64,000 nt of DNA from Lineus longissimus (Eukaryota > Nemertea > Pilidiophora > Heteronemertea > Lineidae): contig NC_088312.1 in the NCBI RefSeq assembly GCF_910592395.1, forward strand, positions 16,561,292-16,625,291. The letters are read 5' to 3'. Made by a program: the position numbers and the translations under genes. Position 1 is the stretch's first letter; each line of letters opens with the position of its first letter. Positions 1-10,317 of this stretch are shown here, piece after piece. The notes beneath the pieces are model-generated. The model was not told the origin of the DNA. It saw nothing but the letters and a program-made list of their open reading frames with translations, and ran no database searches.

Positions 1-1
1 G

Positions 2-340
2 GAGAAAACCAAAAATGACCCTCAAAGGGTGCGCATTTTGCACATGCTGCCTCCGCCAGAGTTTGCTTTGGTCAGCACAGAAACGGCCAGACGAGTGCTG
101 ATGGCGTCTATCGTAACGTCAACCGTGGGTAAGGACGGCCGGCTTCCCACTACCATCAGCACGGTGGAGGAATCAAAGGAGTTCCTGCAATGCCTTGTAG
201 CCAGTGGCAATCTGCAGCTCGACACGAGGAGGGGAGGGGAAGACATGGAGGATGCGGACATATTCGCATACTACTACACCCATATCCCAAAAGGCACGTA
301 TGACGTACAGATTTACGAAAGACTGTTGGGTTTATATTAG
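2..340 (+). CDS. 3' end of an unidentified gene, cut by the window edge
   Basis: An open frame enters from the left edge and runs to a TAA at 338-340, about 112 residues. The tail contains a Tyr-rich stretch (DIFAYYYTHIPKG) and ends YERLLGLY. A canonical AATAAA lies at 455-460, about 115 bp after the stop, which fits a terminal exon with its own 3' UTR. The family is not recognised. It may be host or element-encoded. The call rests on the open frame, its moderate complexity and the polyadenylation signal; a chance ORF cannot be excluded. Confidence 0.4.
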   Translation, partial: EKTKNDPQRVRILHMLPPPEFALVSTETARRVLMASIVTSTVGKDGRLPTTISTVEESKEFLQCLVASGNLQLDTRRGGEDMEDADIFAYYYTHIPKGTYDVQIYERLLGLY

Positions 341-1786
341 GATGAAACATCCCAGCCCTCATGGACGGCATTTCAGCTATGGGGTAATGGAGCTGGTGTG
401 CATGTGGAAATTTTCCTAAGTTCCGTATCATAAGTGTGTATTAAAGTAGGTATTAATAAAAATGTGTGTATCCGTAATGTGGTTTATGTGTAAATATCAT
501 TTATATGGATACCTGCCCTTCTCAGGGAATTTTTTTACACGGAGATAGCAATCGGAGGATTACAAATACAAAAGCTGTCAACGTGAGGATAACAAGTATA
601 ACGTGAGGATAACAAGTATAAATAGAAAATAACCTTAGGATAACAATGTCGTGCCGAATTTCAACCATGGTCGTCTGAGGATTATAAGTTCGACACTGCT
701 GAAAGCCATTCGTCCATATTTGGCAAATCAATACTCTATGCAAGTATATATTTCAAATAGCTATCATCAATAACCCAAAGATAGGAAAGTCTCCGTAGTG
801 TCACTCTTAACCTAACGACCGATTGGCACTATCAAAAGGCGCCGGGCCGAAGAACACCGGAAGGACCAAGAGCAAACAAAACCTGTATAGTTGAGAACTG
901 TCAGTTGTGATTCCACTTGCAAACAATAGCTAATATACACTAGTGATAGGAACTAAGATAACGCGCCAGCTGAAACGTTTTGACCAGCAATCGAAGCGGC
1001 TAGCTTTCTGAGCACATCACTACATGGAAGATAATAATGCAAAATATATTTCAAACAAAACCAAACTCTACAATTTACAGCCTGACTTGAGGATTCATGT
1101 CCATCACAGAAAAGTTCCTACGAATGTGTCACGCTATTTATAGACACATGAATCAAACCGCCCCTTGACATGTCTGTGAACACTGCAAAATGGACAACCA
1201 TCCCCATGAAAAAACGTAATTACGTGTACAATGCAAATAATAGTTAACCATAATGACGATCACATGAAAAAAAAACCCACTACGTTTGTACAATAGTCTG
1301 GATCTACACACTTTGCCTTCAGTTTGACCAGCAAAAGAAAATCAAAAATATATGACTTAGACAAACTAAACCACTCAAAATTTATCATATGCACTAATGC
1401 ATATAGTTTCTTTTCCACACAGAAAATAACCGTTCTACGACTACTAGGGGGAGTTCGTGGAAATGGCCTGTCGTGTAGCTGTACTGGCTCGGCAGTCTCT
1501 CAACCATGATGCCTACAACAGTTGATGAGGAATCACAAAACTGTTGCCCATTTGACGCGAGCAGGGTTCATGTGTATCCGTATCAGTTTTCCAACCGCAT
1601 GCCAACCGTGAAATCATAAATGAGTTTAAAAGTGATATCCGCGGAATTTTGTGTTTTGTTTTTGTTTTATGGTTGAATGCGAATGGTAGATAGATAGAAA
1701 TGCACCTACTGGCCGACGCGTAATTAATCCCTGCAGAATTCGGATTAATCAACCAGTAGTTCCCCTAACTCGACCCGTCTACATGG
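341..1786. other. Gene-poor stretch with a poly(A) signal and a short tandem repeat
   Basis: AATAAA at 455-460 probably belongs to the gene on the left. A 20-bp unit (acgtgaggataacaagtata) is repeated in tandem at about 580-619. No convincing ORF, RNA gene or terminal repeat was seen. The 3' LTR expected for the neighbouring minus-strand gypsy element was looked for here and not recognised. Confidence 0.5.
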
Positions 1787-2590
1787 TCAAGGTGACATAA
1801 GTGGCGTGTAGGCCGGAGCCGGGGGTCTGTCCCGCGGTCCGTCCGTGGAAGAGGCAGGTCTCACTTGATCAACCTCCGGAATTATGCTTACGGTCTGCAT
1901 TACCCCCGCTATCTGGAAAACGATCTGATATGTGAGATCAGTTGGCGGGAGAGAATCAAGGATACGAGCCTCATGATTTTGGAAGGCAAGCATCCAAAAC
2001 TTCTCGCGAAGATGGGCCGTCAAGCATGACTCCTTGTAAGCCACAAGAACGTGAACAAATCCGCACGTGTACCGAAGCGTGACAACGGTCAACTGTGTCA
2101 TTTGCTGCGCTTCATTATAATAATGGAACGGAAGATGTCCCAGTGGAATAGTAACACACCTCGAGCCAGATTTGACAGATAACAACATACGTACAGTATC
2201 ATCAATGGTTTTAAAACCCAACCTTCGGGTCAGAACGTTAATAATTGCCAAACCATCGCAAACGAAACATCGCACCCCATAATATACCAATATTACCAGA
2301 ACCATCGTAAGGAGAACATCATTCCAATCCCATCCATTTTCAACCTTGATACCAGAATTGCCAAGGACTTTCGCTTGGCCTGTCAAATCCAATGTAATAG
2401 TTTTGTTAACCACCTCCCAGTGGAGGGACGATGACGCAACCTGTGGAACACGCGCCATCAAAACCAAAAGAGCTAACTTCCGTTCTCGTACGCAAAGATA
2501 TACGACGATCCCAAAAAGGATCAGAGCGACAACTAATATTACCGGTGGAAAGATGGGGGAAGACAGGAAACTCTTGCCATAGAATATCCG
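1787..2590 (-). CDS. Membrane-protein ORF directly downstream of gypsy pol, in the same frame
   Basis: After the pol stop TAG (2591-2593) the same frame stays open for about 267 codons to 1787. The region has two hydrophobic segments: one near its start (VILVVALILFGIVVYLCV) and one about 70 residues later (VLLTMVLVILVYYGVRCFV). A basic/polar region and a Pro-rich tail (APAYTPL) follow. Position after integrase fits an accessory or envelope-like ORF of Ty3/gypsy elements, but no envelope signature (furin site, fusion peptide) was recognised. Initiation could be at an internal ATG (about 2458) or by amber readthrough from pol. Function is unknown. Confidence 0.55.
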   Translation of the reverse strand, partial: RIFYGKSFLSSPIFPPVILVVALILFGIVVYLCVRERKLALLVLMARVPQVASSSLHWEVVNKTITLDLTGQAKVLGNSGIKVENGWDWNDVLLTMVLVILVYYGVRCFVCDGLAIINVLTRRLGFKTIDDTVRMLLSVKSGSRCVTIPLGHLPFHYYNEAQQMTQLTVVTLRYTCGFVHVLVAYKESCLTAHLREKFWMLAFQNHEARILDSLPPTDLTYQIVFQIAGVMQTVSIIPEVDQVRPASSTDGPRDRPPAPAYTPLMSP

Positions 2591-5500
2591 CTAATGTTTA
2601 ATCCGCGGGGGGCGAACCAGTCTACCAGACCGTGTACGATACTGGTCCTGATTGTATTCAACCCGGGATGGTGATATCGTAGCATTGTCAATCAGAGGCG
2701 GAGATGCATTCCCCACCTCAGGTACGACGTGCGTTTCATTGGTCTGTCGAGGTGCCACAGTGGTAGCCGCAGGCCTCTGTGCAGCGGGTTGCGGGAGTTC
2801 ATTTAGCGGTATAGTGTCCAACAGTTCATCCTCAAGGAGCTGCTGTGGGAGAGTCGTCTGGGGCCGTTGGTCAGTATAGTATGCGGTCCGCAACCGATTG
2901 ACATGCACTAATTTTGACACCGGTTTGTTGTGAAGAGACCGGATTCTATAGTTAACCTCCCCAATCCGCTCAATCACTTGAAACGGTCCTTGCCACTTCT
3001 GGGTTAACTTGGCACTTTGACCCATTTTTCGTACTGGATAATATAACCAAACGAACTGGCCCACATTAAATTCCTTAGGTTTAGAAGACTTATCAGCCTG
3101 CTTTTTCATTTTGGCTCTACTGGCCACTAAGTTATCATGGGTAGCCTGATGCGTCAAGTCCAGCTTAGCAACGAGTGTTTCATAATAGTCCGAATATGTG
3201 CGCTGATCAGTCTCCTCTGTTTGAGTGGAGGACTCAATGGGCAACTTTGGCAGACGTCCATAAACAAGTTCATAGGCACTAAATCCTGTGGTGTTTGAAT
3301 TGGTAGAAGTCCGCAAGGCAAACAATGCTCCTGGCACTAGCAGATCCCATGATGTCTGAGATTTGTCAGACACTGTCTTTGCTAAGGCAGTACCAAGTGA
3401 GCGATGAAAGCGTTCTAACTTCCCATTTGTCTGTGGCCGGTATCCTGAGGTTAGGAGTGTTCGAGCCCCAAGAATCCGTACAGTTTCTTGGTATAGTTTT
3501 CCTAAAAACTGAGCTCCTCGATCTGATAGAATGGCCTCAAAACTTCCAAACCGCGCAAATATTTCATCCACCAGAAATGTAGCAATGGTAGTGGCCTTCA
3601 TATCAGCAGCCGGGAATGCCTCTGGCCAGCCACTGAAATGGTCGATGAAAGTTATAAGGTAGCGGTTGTTGCGAGGTGTCTTAGGCAAGGGGCCTACAAC
3701 ATCTACCGACCATCTAGAGAAGATGGGAACCAGTGGTAACGGTTGCAAGGGGGCCTTTACGACTTCCTTAGATGCTGCCCGAATTTGACAATCCACACAG
3801 GTCTTTACATACTCTCTGGTATCCGTATACATTTGCGGCCAATAAAAACGCTCCTTCAGTTTGAGGTAAGTTCTATCAGCACTGACATGCCCAGCAAAAG
3901 GTGCCTCATGGAATTCATGTAGGACTTCCCCTCTGAGTGCCGTTGGAAGCACGATGGCCTCATGTAGAATTTGATGCTGTCCTCTCTTAATGGTTGCTAG
4001 GAACACCAACACTCCGTTCTTGTTGATAGTGAACTTATCAGCGGATAAAAGGATCTGTCGTGCAAGTTTGTCACTTTGCGGTAATGTCTTAGTTTGGCAG
4101 TAGTCCTTGAAGGCTCTGATGTCTGGCTCTTCGCTTTGTAATGTTTTAATGTCCACAGTCTCCCACTGTAACGTGTGTACATCATACGTGCGCCTGGATA
4201 AAGCGTCCGCATCGCCGTTGGACTTCCCACTTTTGTGAGAAATGGTGAATTGGTAACTTTGCAATATTAAGGCCCACCTTGCCAGTCGTCCAGTCAGGAG
4301 TCCATCAGTGTCTTGTTTCAGGATCCACTGAAGGGAGCTATGGTCAGTTTCCACATGAAATTTTCGCCCATAGAGATAGAACTTGAAAAACTTCAAAGCG
4401 CAGACTACTGCCAAAAGTTCGCGCTCCCCGGCGGAGTAGTTCATCTCTGAACGGGTTAAATCTCGACCGCCATAACTTATTACCCGTTCCTTGCTGTCAG
4501 CATCCTTTTGGACCAGAGTGTAACCGACAGCGAAATTTGATGCATCGCAATGAACTGTCATTTCCTTCTTCAAATCAGGATAAGCTAATACAACAGGGTC
4601 CGAAGTTAAAGCATTTTTGAGATTGTTGAATGCTTCTTCGCACTCGGCTGTCCATTGAAACTTCACTTCCTTCCTGGTAAGGTTTACTATTGGCCTGGCT
4701 AGGATACTAAATCCCTTAACCATTTTTCGGTAGTAATTTGCGAGTCCTAAGAAAGCCCTTACCTGAGTTACGGTTGTCGGGCGGGGGTAATCCTTTACGG
4801 CCTTGAGTTTTTCGTCATCAGCTTTTACTCCTTCACGAGTCAGTTTATGCCCAAAGAACTTCAATTGAGTTTGAGCGAAATGGCACTTGCTTGGTTTGAG
4901 ACGCAAACCAGCCGCCCTCAGTCGCTCAAAGATACCTTGAAGATGCTCCTTGTGCTCAGCCCAATTTCTGGAAAACGCAATAATATCATCCAAGTACACT
5001 AAAACGTTCGGTAAATCCATGAGAGTTTGATTCATGAAGCGTTGGAAAATCGAGGGTGCCGATACTAAACCCATTGGAAGCCTGGTAAACTCCCACAAAC
5101 CGTTTGGGACCACAAATGCAAGTTTTCGAGCTGAAGCTGGCGATAACCTAAGTTGAAAATATCCCTGCTGTAAGTCCATGGAGGAGAAGAGGCTGGCGGG
5201 CCCACAGCTAAACAACTGTTCATTTGCTACGGGGAGGGGGTGGGAATCGCATCGGACTAATTTGTTGACATTTCGGTAGTCTATTACGAGACGATGCCCC
5301 TTTGGTTTTGGTACCAAAAGAGCGGGGGAAGACCAATTTGAAGTTGATTTCTGAATAATCCCAGCCTGGTGCAACTTTTGAATATGTTGATCCATTACAT
5401 CTCGTAAGGCCATGGGAACTCTATAAGGTCGTTGACGGACTACTGTTCCTGGTTCTGTTTCAATCTCACATTCAAAGTTTTTGGCTTCTCCTAACTCGGC

Positions 5501-5827
5501 AAGGTCCTCAGCGAATACGTCCTTATATTCTTCCAACAATTTATCCAATTCCTTCCGCTCTGTTTCATTTAATGAACCCTCCTCGATCTGACATCGTTGT
5601 TCTTCAAGAGATATACCTATGTCCTCAACGGCAATGCGCCAATATGCCGATTGATTTAAGTCTATGGAGGATGCGCTAGCCACTTCCGCTCCTCGCCGTA
5701 ATGTGACAGGGTATGGGGCAGGGTTGAGAACACGAAGGGGACTATTCCCTTCTGAATATAAGCTATACTGTGTGCTCCCATTAATCCATATCGATTCCCC
5801 AATCTTTGCTTCGGTTGGATAGTACAT
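2591..5827 (-). CDS. pol: Ty3/gypsy pol: reverse transcriptase, RNase H, integrase
   Basis: This 1078-residue ORF carries the replication and integration enzymes of the element. RT covers about residues 125-330: MDLQQGYF near 217 with the first catalytic Asp, and the YLDD box near 278. RNase H starts at about 425 (VHCDASNFAVG) with ETDHSSL further on. Integrase has an HHCC zinc site (H-E-F-H...C-V-D-C, about 637-680) and a DDE core with Asp near 709 (WSVDVVGPL), Asp near 768 (LSDRGAQF) and Glu near 804 (NGKLERFH). A GPY/F-like module (WQGPFQVIERIGEVNYRI) follows. No internal stop exists, so the ORF looks young. Its frame differs from protease; an A7 run at the protease end is a possible slippage or indel site. 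Confidence 0.95.
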   Translation of the reverse strand: MYYPTEAKIGESIWINGSTQYSLYSEGNSPLRVLNPAPYPVTLRRGAEVASASSIDLNQSAYWRIAVEDIGISLEEQRCQIEEGSLNETERKELDKLLEEYKDVFAEDLAELGEAKNFECEIETEPGTVVRQRPYRVPMALRDVMDQHIQKLHQAGIIQKSTSNWSSPALLVPKPKGHRLVIDYRNVNKLVRCDSHPLPVANEQLFSCGPASLFSSMDLQQGYFQLRLSPASARKLAFVVPNGLWEFTRLPMGLVSAPSIFQRFMNQTLMDLPNVLVYLDDIIAFSRNWAEHKEHLQGIFERLRAAGLRLKPSKCHFAQTQLKFFGHKLTREGVKADDEKLKAVKDYPRPTTVTQVRAFLGLANYYRKMVKGFSILARPIVNLTRKEVKFQWTAECEEAFNNLKNALTSDPVVLAYPDLKKEMTVHCDASNFAVGYTLVQKDADSKERVISYGGRDLTRSEMNYSAGERELLAVVCALKFFKFYLYGRKFHVETDHSSLQWILKQDTDGLLTGRLARWALILQSYQFTISHKSGKSNGDADALSRRTYDVHTLQWETVDIKTLQSEEPDIRAFKDYCQTKTLPQSDKLARQILLSADKFTINKNGVLVFLATIKRGQHQILHEAIVLPTALRGEVLHEFHEAPFAGHVSADRTYLKLKERFYWPQMYTDTREYVKTCVDCQIRAASKEVVKAPLQPLPLVPIFSRWSVDVVGPLPKTPRNNRYLITFIDHFSGWPEAFPAADMKATTIATFLVDEIFARFGSFEAILSDRGAQFLGKLYQETVRILGARTLLTSGYRPQTNGKLERFHRSLGTALAKTVSDKSQTSWDLLVPGALFALRTSTNSNTTGFSAYELVYGRLPKLPIESSTQTEETDQRTYSDYYETLVAKLDLTHQATHDNLVASRAKMKKQADKSSKPKEFNVGQFVWLYYPVRKMGQSAKLTQKWQGPFQVIERIGEVNYRIRSLHNKPVSKLVHVNRLRTAYYTDQRPQTTLPQQLLEDELLDTIPLNELPQPAAQRPAATTVAPRQTNETHVVPEVGNASPPLIDNATISPSRVEYNQDQYRTRSGRLVRPPRIKH

Positions 5828-5855
5828 GCCTGCCCTTCAATTCGATCTTTGAACT

Positions 5856-6422
5856 TTATTTTTTTCCTCGTATAATCGCTTCCGATAATGCTGGGATAGT
5901 TACATTATCTCGACAGGCCACACTGGCCTGCACATTGAACTGTGCAGCCGAATCCATAGATATAGTACCCAAGTCTTTGAATGTCACTTCCCTGGTCCTA
6001 GCATTTATGATGGCCTCCTGTTTGTGGATAAAATCCAAACCCAAAATGAGGGTATGGGCAAGTCCTTTGATGACATGGCAATTGTGACTGACCTTCCTGT
6101 TGCCAATACCAATGTTCATTGTGACTATGCCCATAATTTGCATATGATTCCCATCGGCACAGCAAATACTATCCCCGTAAGAACTTGGGAAAATCGGATA
6201 TTTCTCCTGTGGTAACATTTTCATAAAATAATCATAATCAATGACACTAATTGAAGCCCCAGTATCCACTAGCGTAGAAATTGTTACATCATCACATTTC
6301 ATCTGAATTGTCGGCCCCCCTGTGAAGTTTATTTGAAAAGACTTTCTTGTTGCTGTTCTTCTTTTCCCCTTTTGTTTCGGCTTCTTTTCCTTGACGTCAG
6401 GCTGGTTCGGTTTCGGTAGTGG
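5856..6422 (-). CDS. Retroviral-type aspartic protease, in frame with gag across a TAG
   Basis: The ORF contains the aspartyl-protease active site (TLVDTGASISVID) and the flap/second hydrophobic region (HTLILGLDFI), the standard layout of a single-domain retropepsin of about 120 residues. The frame is the same as the downstream gag frame. It is open from directly after the gag TAG (6423-6425) for about 39 Lys-rich codons before the first ATG at 6302. It ends near 5856 with a run of Lys codons on seven A residues, then TAA. Protease would cleave Gag and Pol in the virus-like particle. Expression by amber readthrough is an inference. Confidence 0.85.
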   Translation of the reverse strand, partial: PLPKPNQPDVKEKKPKQKGKRRTATRKSFQINFTGGPTIQMKCDDVTISTLVDTGASISVIDYDYFMKMLPQEKYPIFPSSYGDSICCADGNHMQIMGIVTMNIGIGNRKVSHNCHVIKGLAHTLILGLDFIHKQEAIINARTREVTFKDLGTISMDSAAQFNVQASVACRDNVTIPALSEAIIRGKK

Positions 6423-7656
6423 CTATTGTTGATTTGCTGGTCGGGGCGGTCCATCCTGTCGTCCTGGGTAATTGGAAGGGGGTGGTGGTCCATTTGAAGG
6501 ATACCGCTGCCTATCGGGTGGTGCATTTGGAGGGTACCGCTGCCTATCGGGTGGTGCAGTTGCAGGATACCGCTGTCCATCTGCTCTCTCTTCATCCCGC
6601 CGTTTCACGATGCAGTCCCTCTGAAAGTGTCCAGGCTTACCACAATAGTAACAAATGACTTGAGCATTTGCATCACGACGATTTCGGCCTGGTGCTCCCG
6701 CTCTGGTGTAATATGGTTGTCTCGCATCGGCTGACTTTCTCAGGTCCGTTAATTCTGCCTGCATAGCCTCCAGTTTCTTCAGCACTTCCTCCATCGATCT
6801 ATCCTGTGTTATGGCCGCTACTCTGCCTGGATTTTCCAGTTTCATCATTTTGACCGCATTTCGAGCAGCTTTGATTGCAGCTTGCAAGTTTTCTGGCATG
6901 CTTTGCCAAACCAGGGGGCCGGATCTGTGTGGGAAGTCCTTCAATATAGGCACTTAATGCTAAGTGATCTGGAAGGTCTAATTCTCGACTCCGCATCAGA
7001 ATATCGTCCGTGAAACTGTCAATACTCTCTCCGGGCATAAGCCTCCTGCCGGCTAACTCCCGAGCCCTAATCCACTTTTCAGATTCTTGATATCGATCCT
7101 TGAATGCCTTTTGTAATGCCTCCCAGTCCCCTAGTTGTTCCGTGGCCAATCCCTGGTACCACGATAGTGCATCTCCCTTTAGGAACAATGGAAAAGCGTC
7201 CATTTTTGCCCGTTCTTTCCACCCCATTAATGTAGCGAAGTGTATAAATGTTTTTAACCAAGCTAGAGCATCCACTGTGCTGGTACCTGTAAATCCTTCG
7301 GGTTTCATGCCTGTTATACCTGGCACCCTTCTTTCTACATACCTGACTCTGGGTCCCTCATCCTCCTCGATGCAGTCATACCATTCGACCTCCTCCTTCT
7401 TGGCTAGCCCTTTTCGAATTTTCTCTAGGTCCTTCAACTGTTGTTTGAAATCCGCTGTAGCAGGCATCTTCTTCTTCAGCTTCTCCAATGACTCCTGTGC
7501 CCACTTGGCACACTCTTCAGCCTCGGTAGATTGTTGATCCCGTTTAGCCTTTCTCGCTCTCATTTCTTCTCCTATCTTTCTGAGCTCATCTTCAATTTCC
7601 GCTCGTACCTCCTCGTCATGCTCTTCACCCATCCTGGCTCGTGCTCTTGTAATCAT
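6423..7656 (-). pseudogene. gag: Ty3/gypsy gag with capsid and zinc knuckle, one frameshift
   Basis: Two overlapping frames form one gag. The first (7656-about 6915) has a charged coiled N-terminus and a capsid region with the Retrotrans_gag pattern (AFPLFLKGDALSWYQGL, then RLMPGESIDSF, LSAYIEGLP). The second (about 6920-6423) continues with a CCHC zinc knuckle (CYYCGKPGHFQRDC) and an eleven-residue repeat rich in RQRYP and PPD. They join where IEGLPTQIRP would continue into VWQSMPENLQAA. The break lies in or next to a G-run near 6915-6920 and is explained by a one-base indel. The frame ends with TAG at 6423-6425. Whether the shift is programmed or a mutation is not settled; a mutation is more likely, because it falls inside the capsid domain. 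Confidence 0.85.
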
Positions 7657-9608
7657 CTACCGTAGATCGAAATACCCGGGTTCCAACACCAGTTTGTTGT
7701 TAGGCTCTGCCTTGGGGGGACTTCAATGACTTCAACAATTATTCCAAGTTTCTGCTCTTTATTTCTCCCATTGATCTTATAGTACAGCCTCTGTTCTCAC
7801 TTGCTGGGTTCTCTCTGAGGGAACGGATCTCCCAACTTTTATACACTTCATATGTTTGTTACATGTTACTAAGGCGATGGTGACATTTACCACCTGATAC
7901 GAGTGACGAAGCGGTCCCATGATACGGGGTTAGCTTGGTGTATGATCCGTCATCTTGCATCATTTGGCGTGTGAAACAACATCGCCTCCCTCTGAATGAA
8001 AAGAACCAACTTGATAACCTCACGTATCATAAATAATTCCAAACCAAAAAGTATACAATGTGTTGGTTTAGTTTGACCAGTGGTTTACTTCAGTTTGGTC
8101 ACCACAACACTTCGGCCAAGTTTCTCCTAAATTGTTTATCTTTAATTTTTGAACATGCATTTTAAGTAATCATTTTATTCCCTTGAACAACACTGTTGTT
8201 TGCTTTCAATTTCTAAATACGTATACCTTAAATAATCATTTCATTCCTTTGAAGAGCCGCGGTTTGACCGAGATATGTTACAAATGCTAACATGGCCACA
8301 ATATTGAAACCAAGATGGCCGTCAAACTCTGCCAACACCATTAACATTCTAACCAGGCTTGTAATATATCAAAATGATCGGATAACAGTAAGGACGCCAG
8401 TCGACTGTTTGAAATGTGGCTATTAACAGACACAGAAAGACTAGAAGCATTATAAATCAAGTTCATACATTATTATTCAACTCATTTGCAAACTACAGAT
8501 GAAAGTAACGGATAATACGTCTCAAGTACCATCGAATGTATTCACTGCTTGACGACCACAATCCCTCACTGTGCTGAATCTGCCTCAATTCTCTTCATCC
8601 AGCCAGATCTGAAAATAAAGAATTAATACCTCAAAATAAAGAATAATATCTCAGTTGGTATTGGTACTTTCAATTTATATATCATTTATGTCAATGAGAC
8701 ATCTCCCCAAAGGCTTTATTGGTTCAGAGTTACAGATGGTGCTATAGTACACACAGCTATAGCTAAACATGGCCTGGTCACTCACAGAACACTGTCACAC
8801 TGTCACTAAAACCATGCAATGCTGAATGCATGAACCAGGAAATGAAAAGTAAAACATTGATATTTTCACCAAACTACCCAACAAAACCTTTACATACAGA
8901 GCATTCGAGTCTCGGGACTGTGTCAAGAACAACATTAGTCAACTGTCACGAGATAACAAGAATGAAAACATTGTCAAAATATACAATAAACCTACACAAA
9001 CTGACTGAAATCAGCTGATTTTCTAATGCTAATTTAATTGGAAAAGTGCCCAGATGTTACGAAAAAGTTGGAACTACAAATAAATTATAAATTCTTGATT
9101 CCGCTGGAGATGTCAAATTATTTTCATCAAAACGGAGGTTTATACTTACAATTACCACTAGATCCTTATAAATGACATTTTTATAAGATTTCAGAAAAAT
9201 GCCTAAAATCGGTAAATATTGACGGAATTTCATCCGGTTTTTGACGAACAGCAAGGTTTCAGCAGTAGAGTTCATTTCCGGCTAGATAATCTACATAGGT
9301 CACATGCCCTTTTGCGGAAAAGGCGCCAAAGATTTGAAGAGCAAGTGACAGCTGGCCACGCCTCCGGCCGTCTTCATTAGCATAACGTTATGGCGGACGT
9401 GATGATCGCCACGGCGGCCCAAGTTGTGCGTAATTTCTAATTTCTCCCCTAATACTAGATGAATTTCATTGAAATTTGAGAGAATGAAAGATTAGATACC
9501 TGTTTACCTTGGGTCTTCCTGGTTTCTTTTTTTGTGCGTGACGCGAAAATGCACTTACGGAACGTCGAAAGTCACGTGACCTGAACACCTTTTCACAGTT
9601 CAATTGGT
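7657..9608. other. Gypsy leader/5' LTR region followed by gene-free DNA
   Basis: 7674-7691 is the primer-binding-site-like sequence, and DNA to the right of 7695 should be the 5' LTR. Without a matching 3' LTR its right edge cannot be placed. From about 8600 to 9608 no coding frame, RNA gene or terminal repeat was recognised. A short AT-rich duplication (aaataaagaataatatctca-like) lies near 8615-8655. Confidence 0.4.
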
Positions 9609-10043
9609 ATGAAACCCATAGACGCCAGAAAGGAGGTTAATGAAGAAACTGTGAGGTTTAATCTTTATGGTGCTTTTTTGATAAATACTTTTAACAAGCC
9701 TAAATTCAAAATTGGAGCCAGTGTGAGAATTTCAAAATATAAAACCATATTTCCTAAAGGTTATCTTCCAAATTTCACTGAAGAAGTCTTTAAAATCGTT
9801 CAAATTATATTTACAAAGCCTATTGTTTTTAAGCTTGAGGAGTATCAGAACGAACCTTTAGAAGGGTATTTTTTTGCTGAGGAATTAAGCTATGTTCCAA
9901 ACCCCGAACAATTGGAATACAAAATAGAAAAAATATTAAGATATAAAACAATTAAAGGTGAAAAATATGGGTTGATAAAATGGAAAGGGTATAATGATAA
10001 ATTTAATGATTGGTTACCAGTTTCACATATTAAACAAATTTAG
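9609..10043 (+). pseudogene. Polinton/Maverick integrase, C-terminal part with chromodomain
   Basis: The 144 residues match the tail of the Polinton retroviral-type integrase. They begin at the conserved MKPIDA stretch after the catalytic core, then an SH3-like region (PKFKIGASVRISKYK, FPKGYLPNF, EEVFKIVQI). They end with a chromodomain (EKILRYKTIKGEKYGLIKWKGY, then NDWLPVSHI). The DDE core is missing upstream, so this is a 5'-truncated copy. It is AT-rich, like the following ORFs and unlike the surrounding DNA, as expected for one Polinton block. The PolB ORF follows on the same strand. Confidence 0.85.
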
Positions 10044-10053
10044 TGCTATATAA

Positions 10054-10317
10054 ATGGAAGATGAGAAAACAACAATTAAAGAGCGTACAAATATATTTGA
10101 GCACTGCAAAGCCTGTAGAGAAGATTATCACTTCACAAGTTTTAAAAGACATCTTAGTACAAAAAAGCATTTGACGAATGTAGAAACAAGAAAACTAAAA
10201 ACAGAAATAAAGATATTGGAAGACCCAAACTTTGTAACACCCTACGTCGGTCCGCCGGTAGTAGATACTCAACAGTACAAGGTCAGCAACGAATTACAAA
10301 AGTGGAGCAACAATTAA
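10054..10317 (+). CDS. Small Cys/His finger ORF of the Polinton
   Basis: An 87-residue ORF with one C2H2-like finger (CKACREDYHFTSFKRHLSTKKH). It starts 10 bp after the integrase stop and overlaps the next ORF by 16 bp in another frame. The second ORF carries more fingers of the same style, so the two may be one protein split by an indel near 10310. The AT-rich composition ties it to the Polinton. The role is unknown; a nucleic-acid-binding extension of PolB is possible. Confidence 0.5.
   Translation: MEDEKTTIKERTNIFEHCKACREDYHFTSFKRHLSTKKHLTNVETRKLKTEIKILEDPNFVTPYVGPPVVDTQQYKVSNELQKWSNN

Larger units (their letters stand above)
1787..8600 (-). mobile_element. Ty3/gypsy LTR retrotransposon, partly degraded
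   Basis: Gene order on the minus strand is gag (7656-6423, one frameshift), protease (about 6420-5856), RT-RNaseH-integrase (5827-2591) and a membrane-protein ORF. A primer-binding-site-like sequence reads TGGTGTTGGAACCCGGGT on the minus strand at 7691-7674, directly after a CA-ending sequence at about 7695. The 5' LTR and leader should therefore occupy about 7695 rightwards. The outer LTR edge and the 3' LTR could not be matched by eye, so the right boundary is approximate and the left LTR may be lost or highly diverged. The IN GPY/F module is present and no chromodomain is seen. Confidence 0.85.

Noticed and set aside
1-1786. 3' LTR of the gypsy element
   Set aside because: No segment could be matched by eye to the presumed 5' LTR region right of 7695; not claimed.
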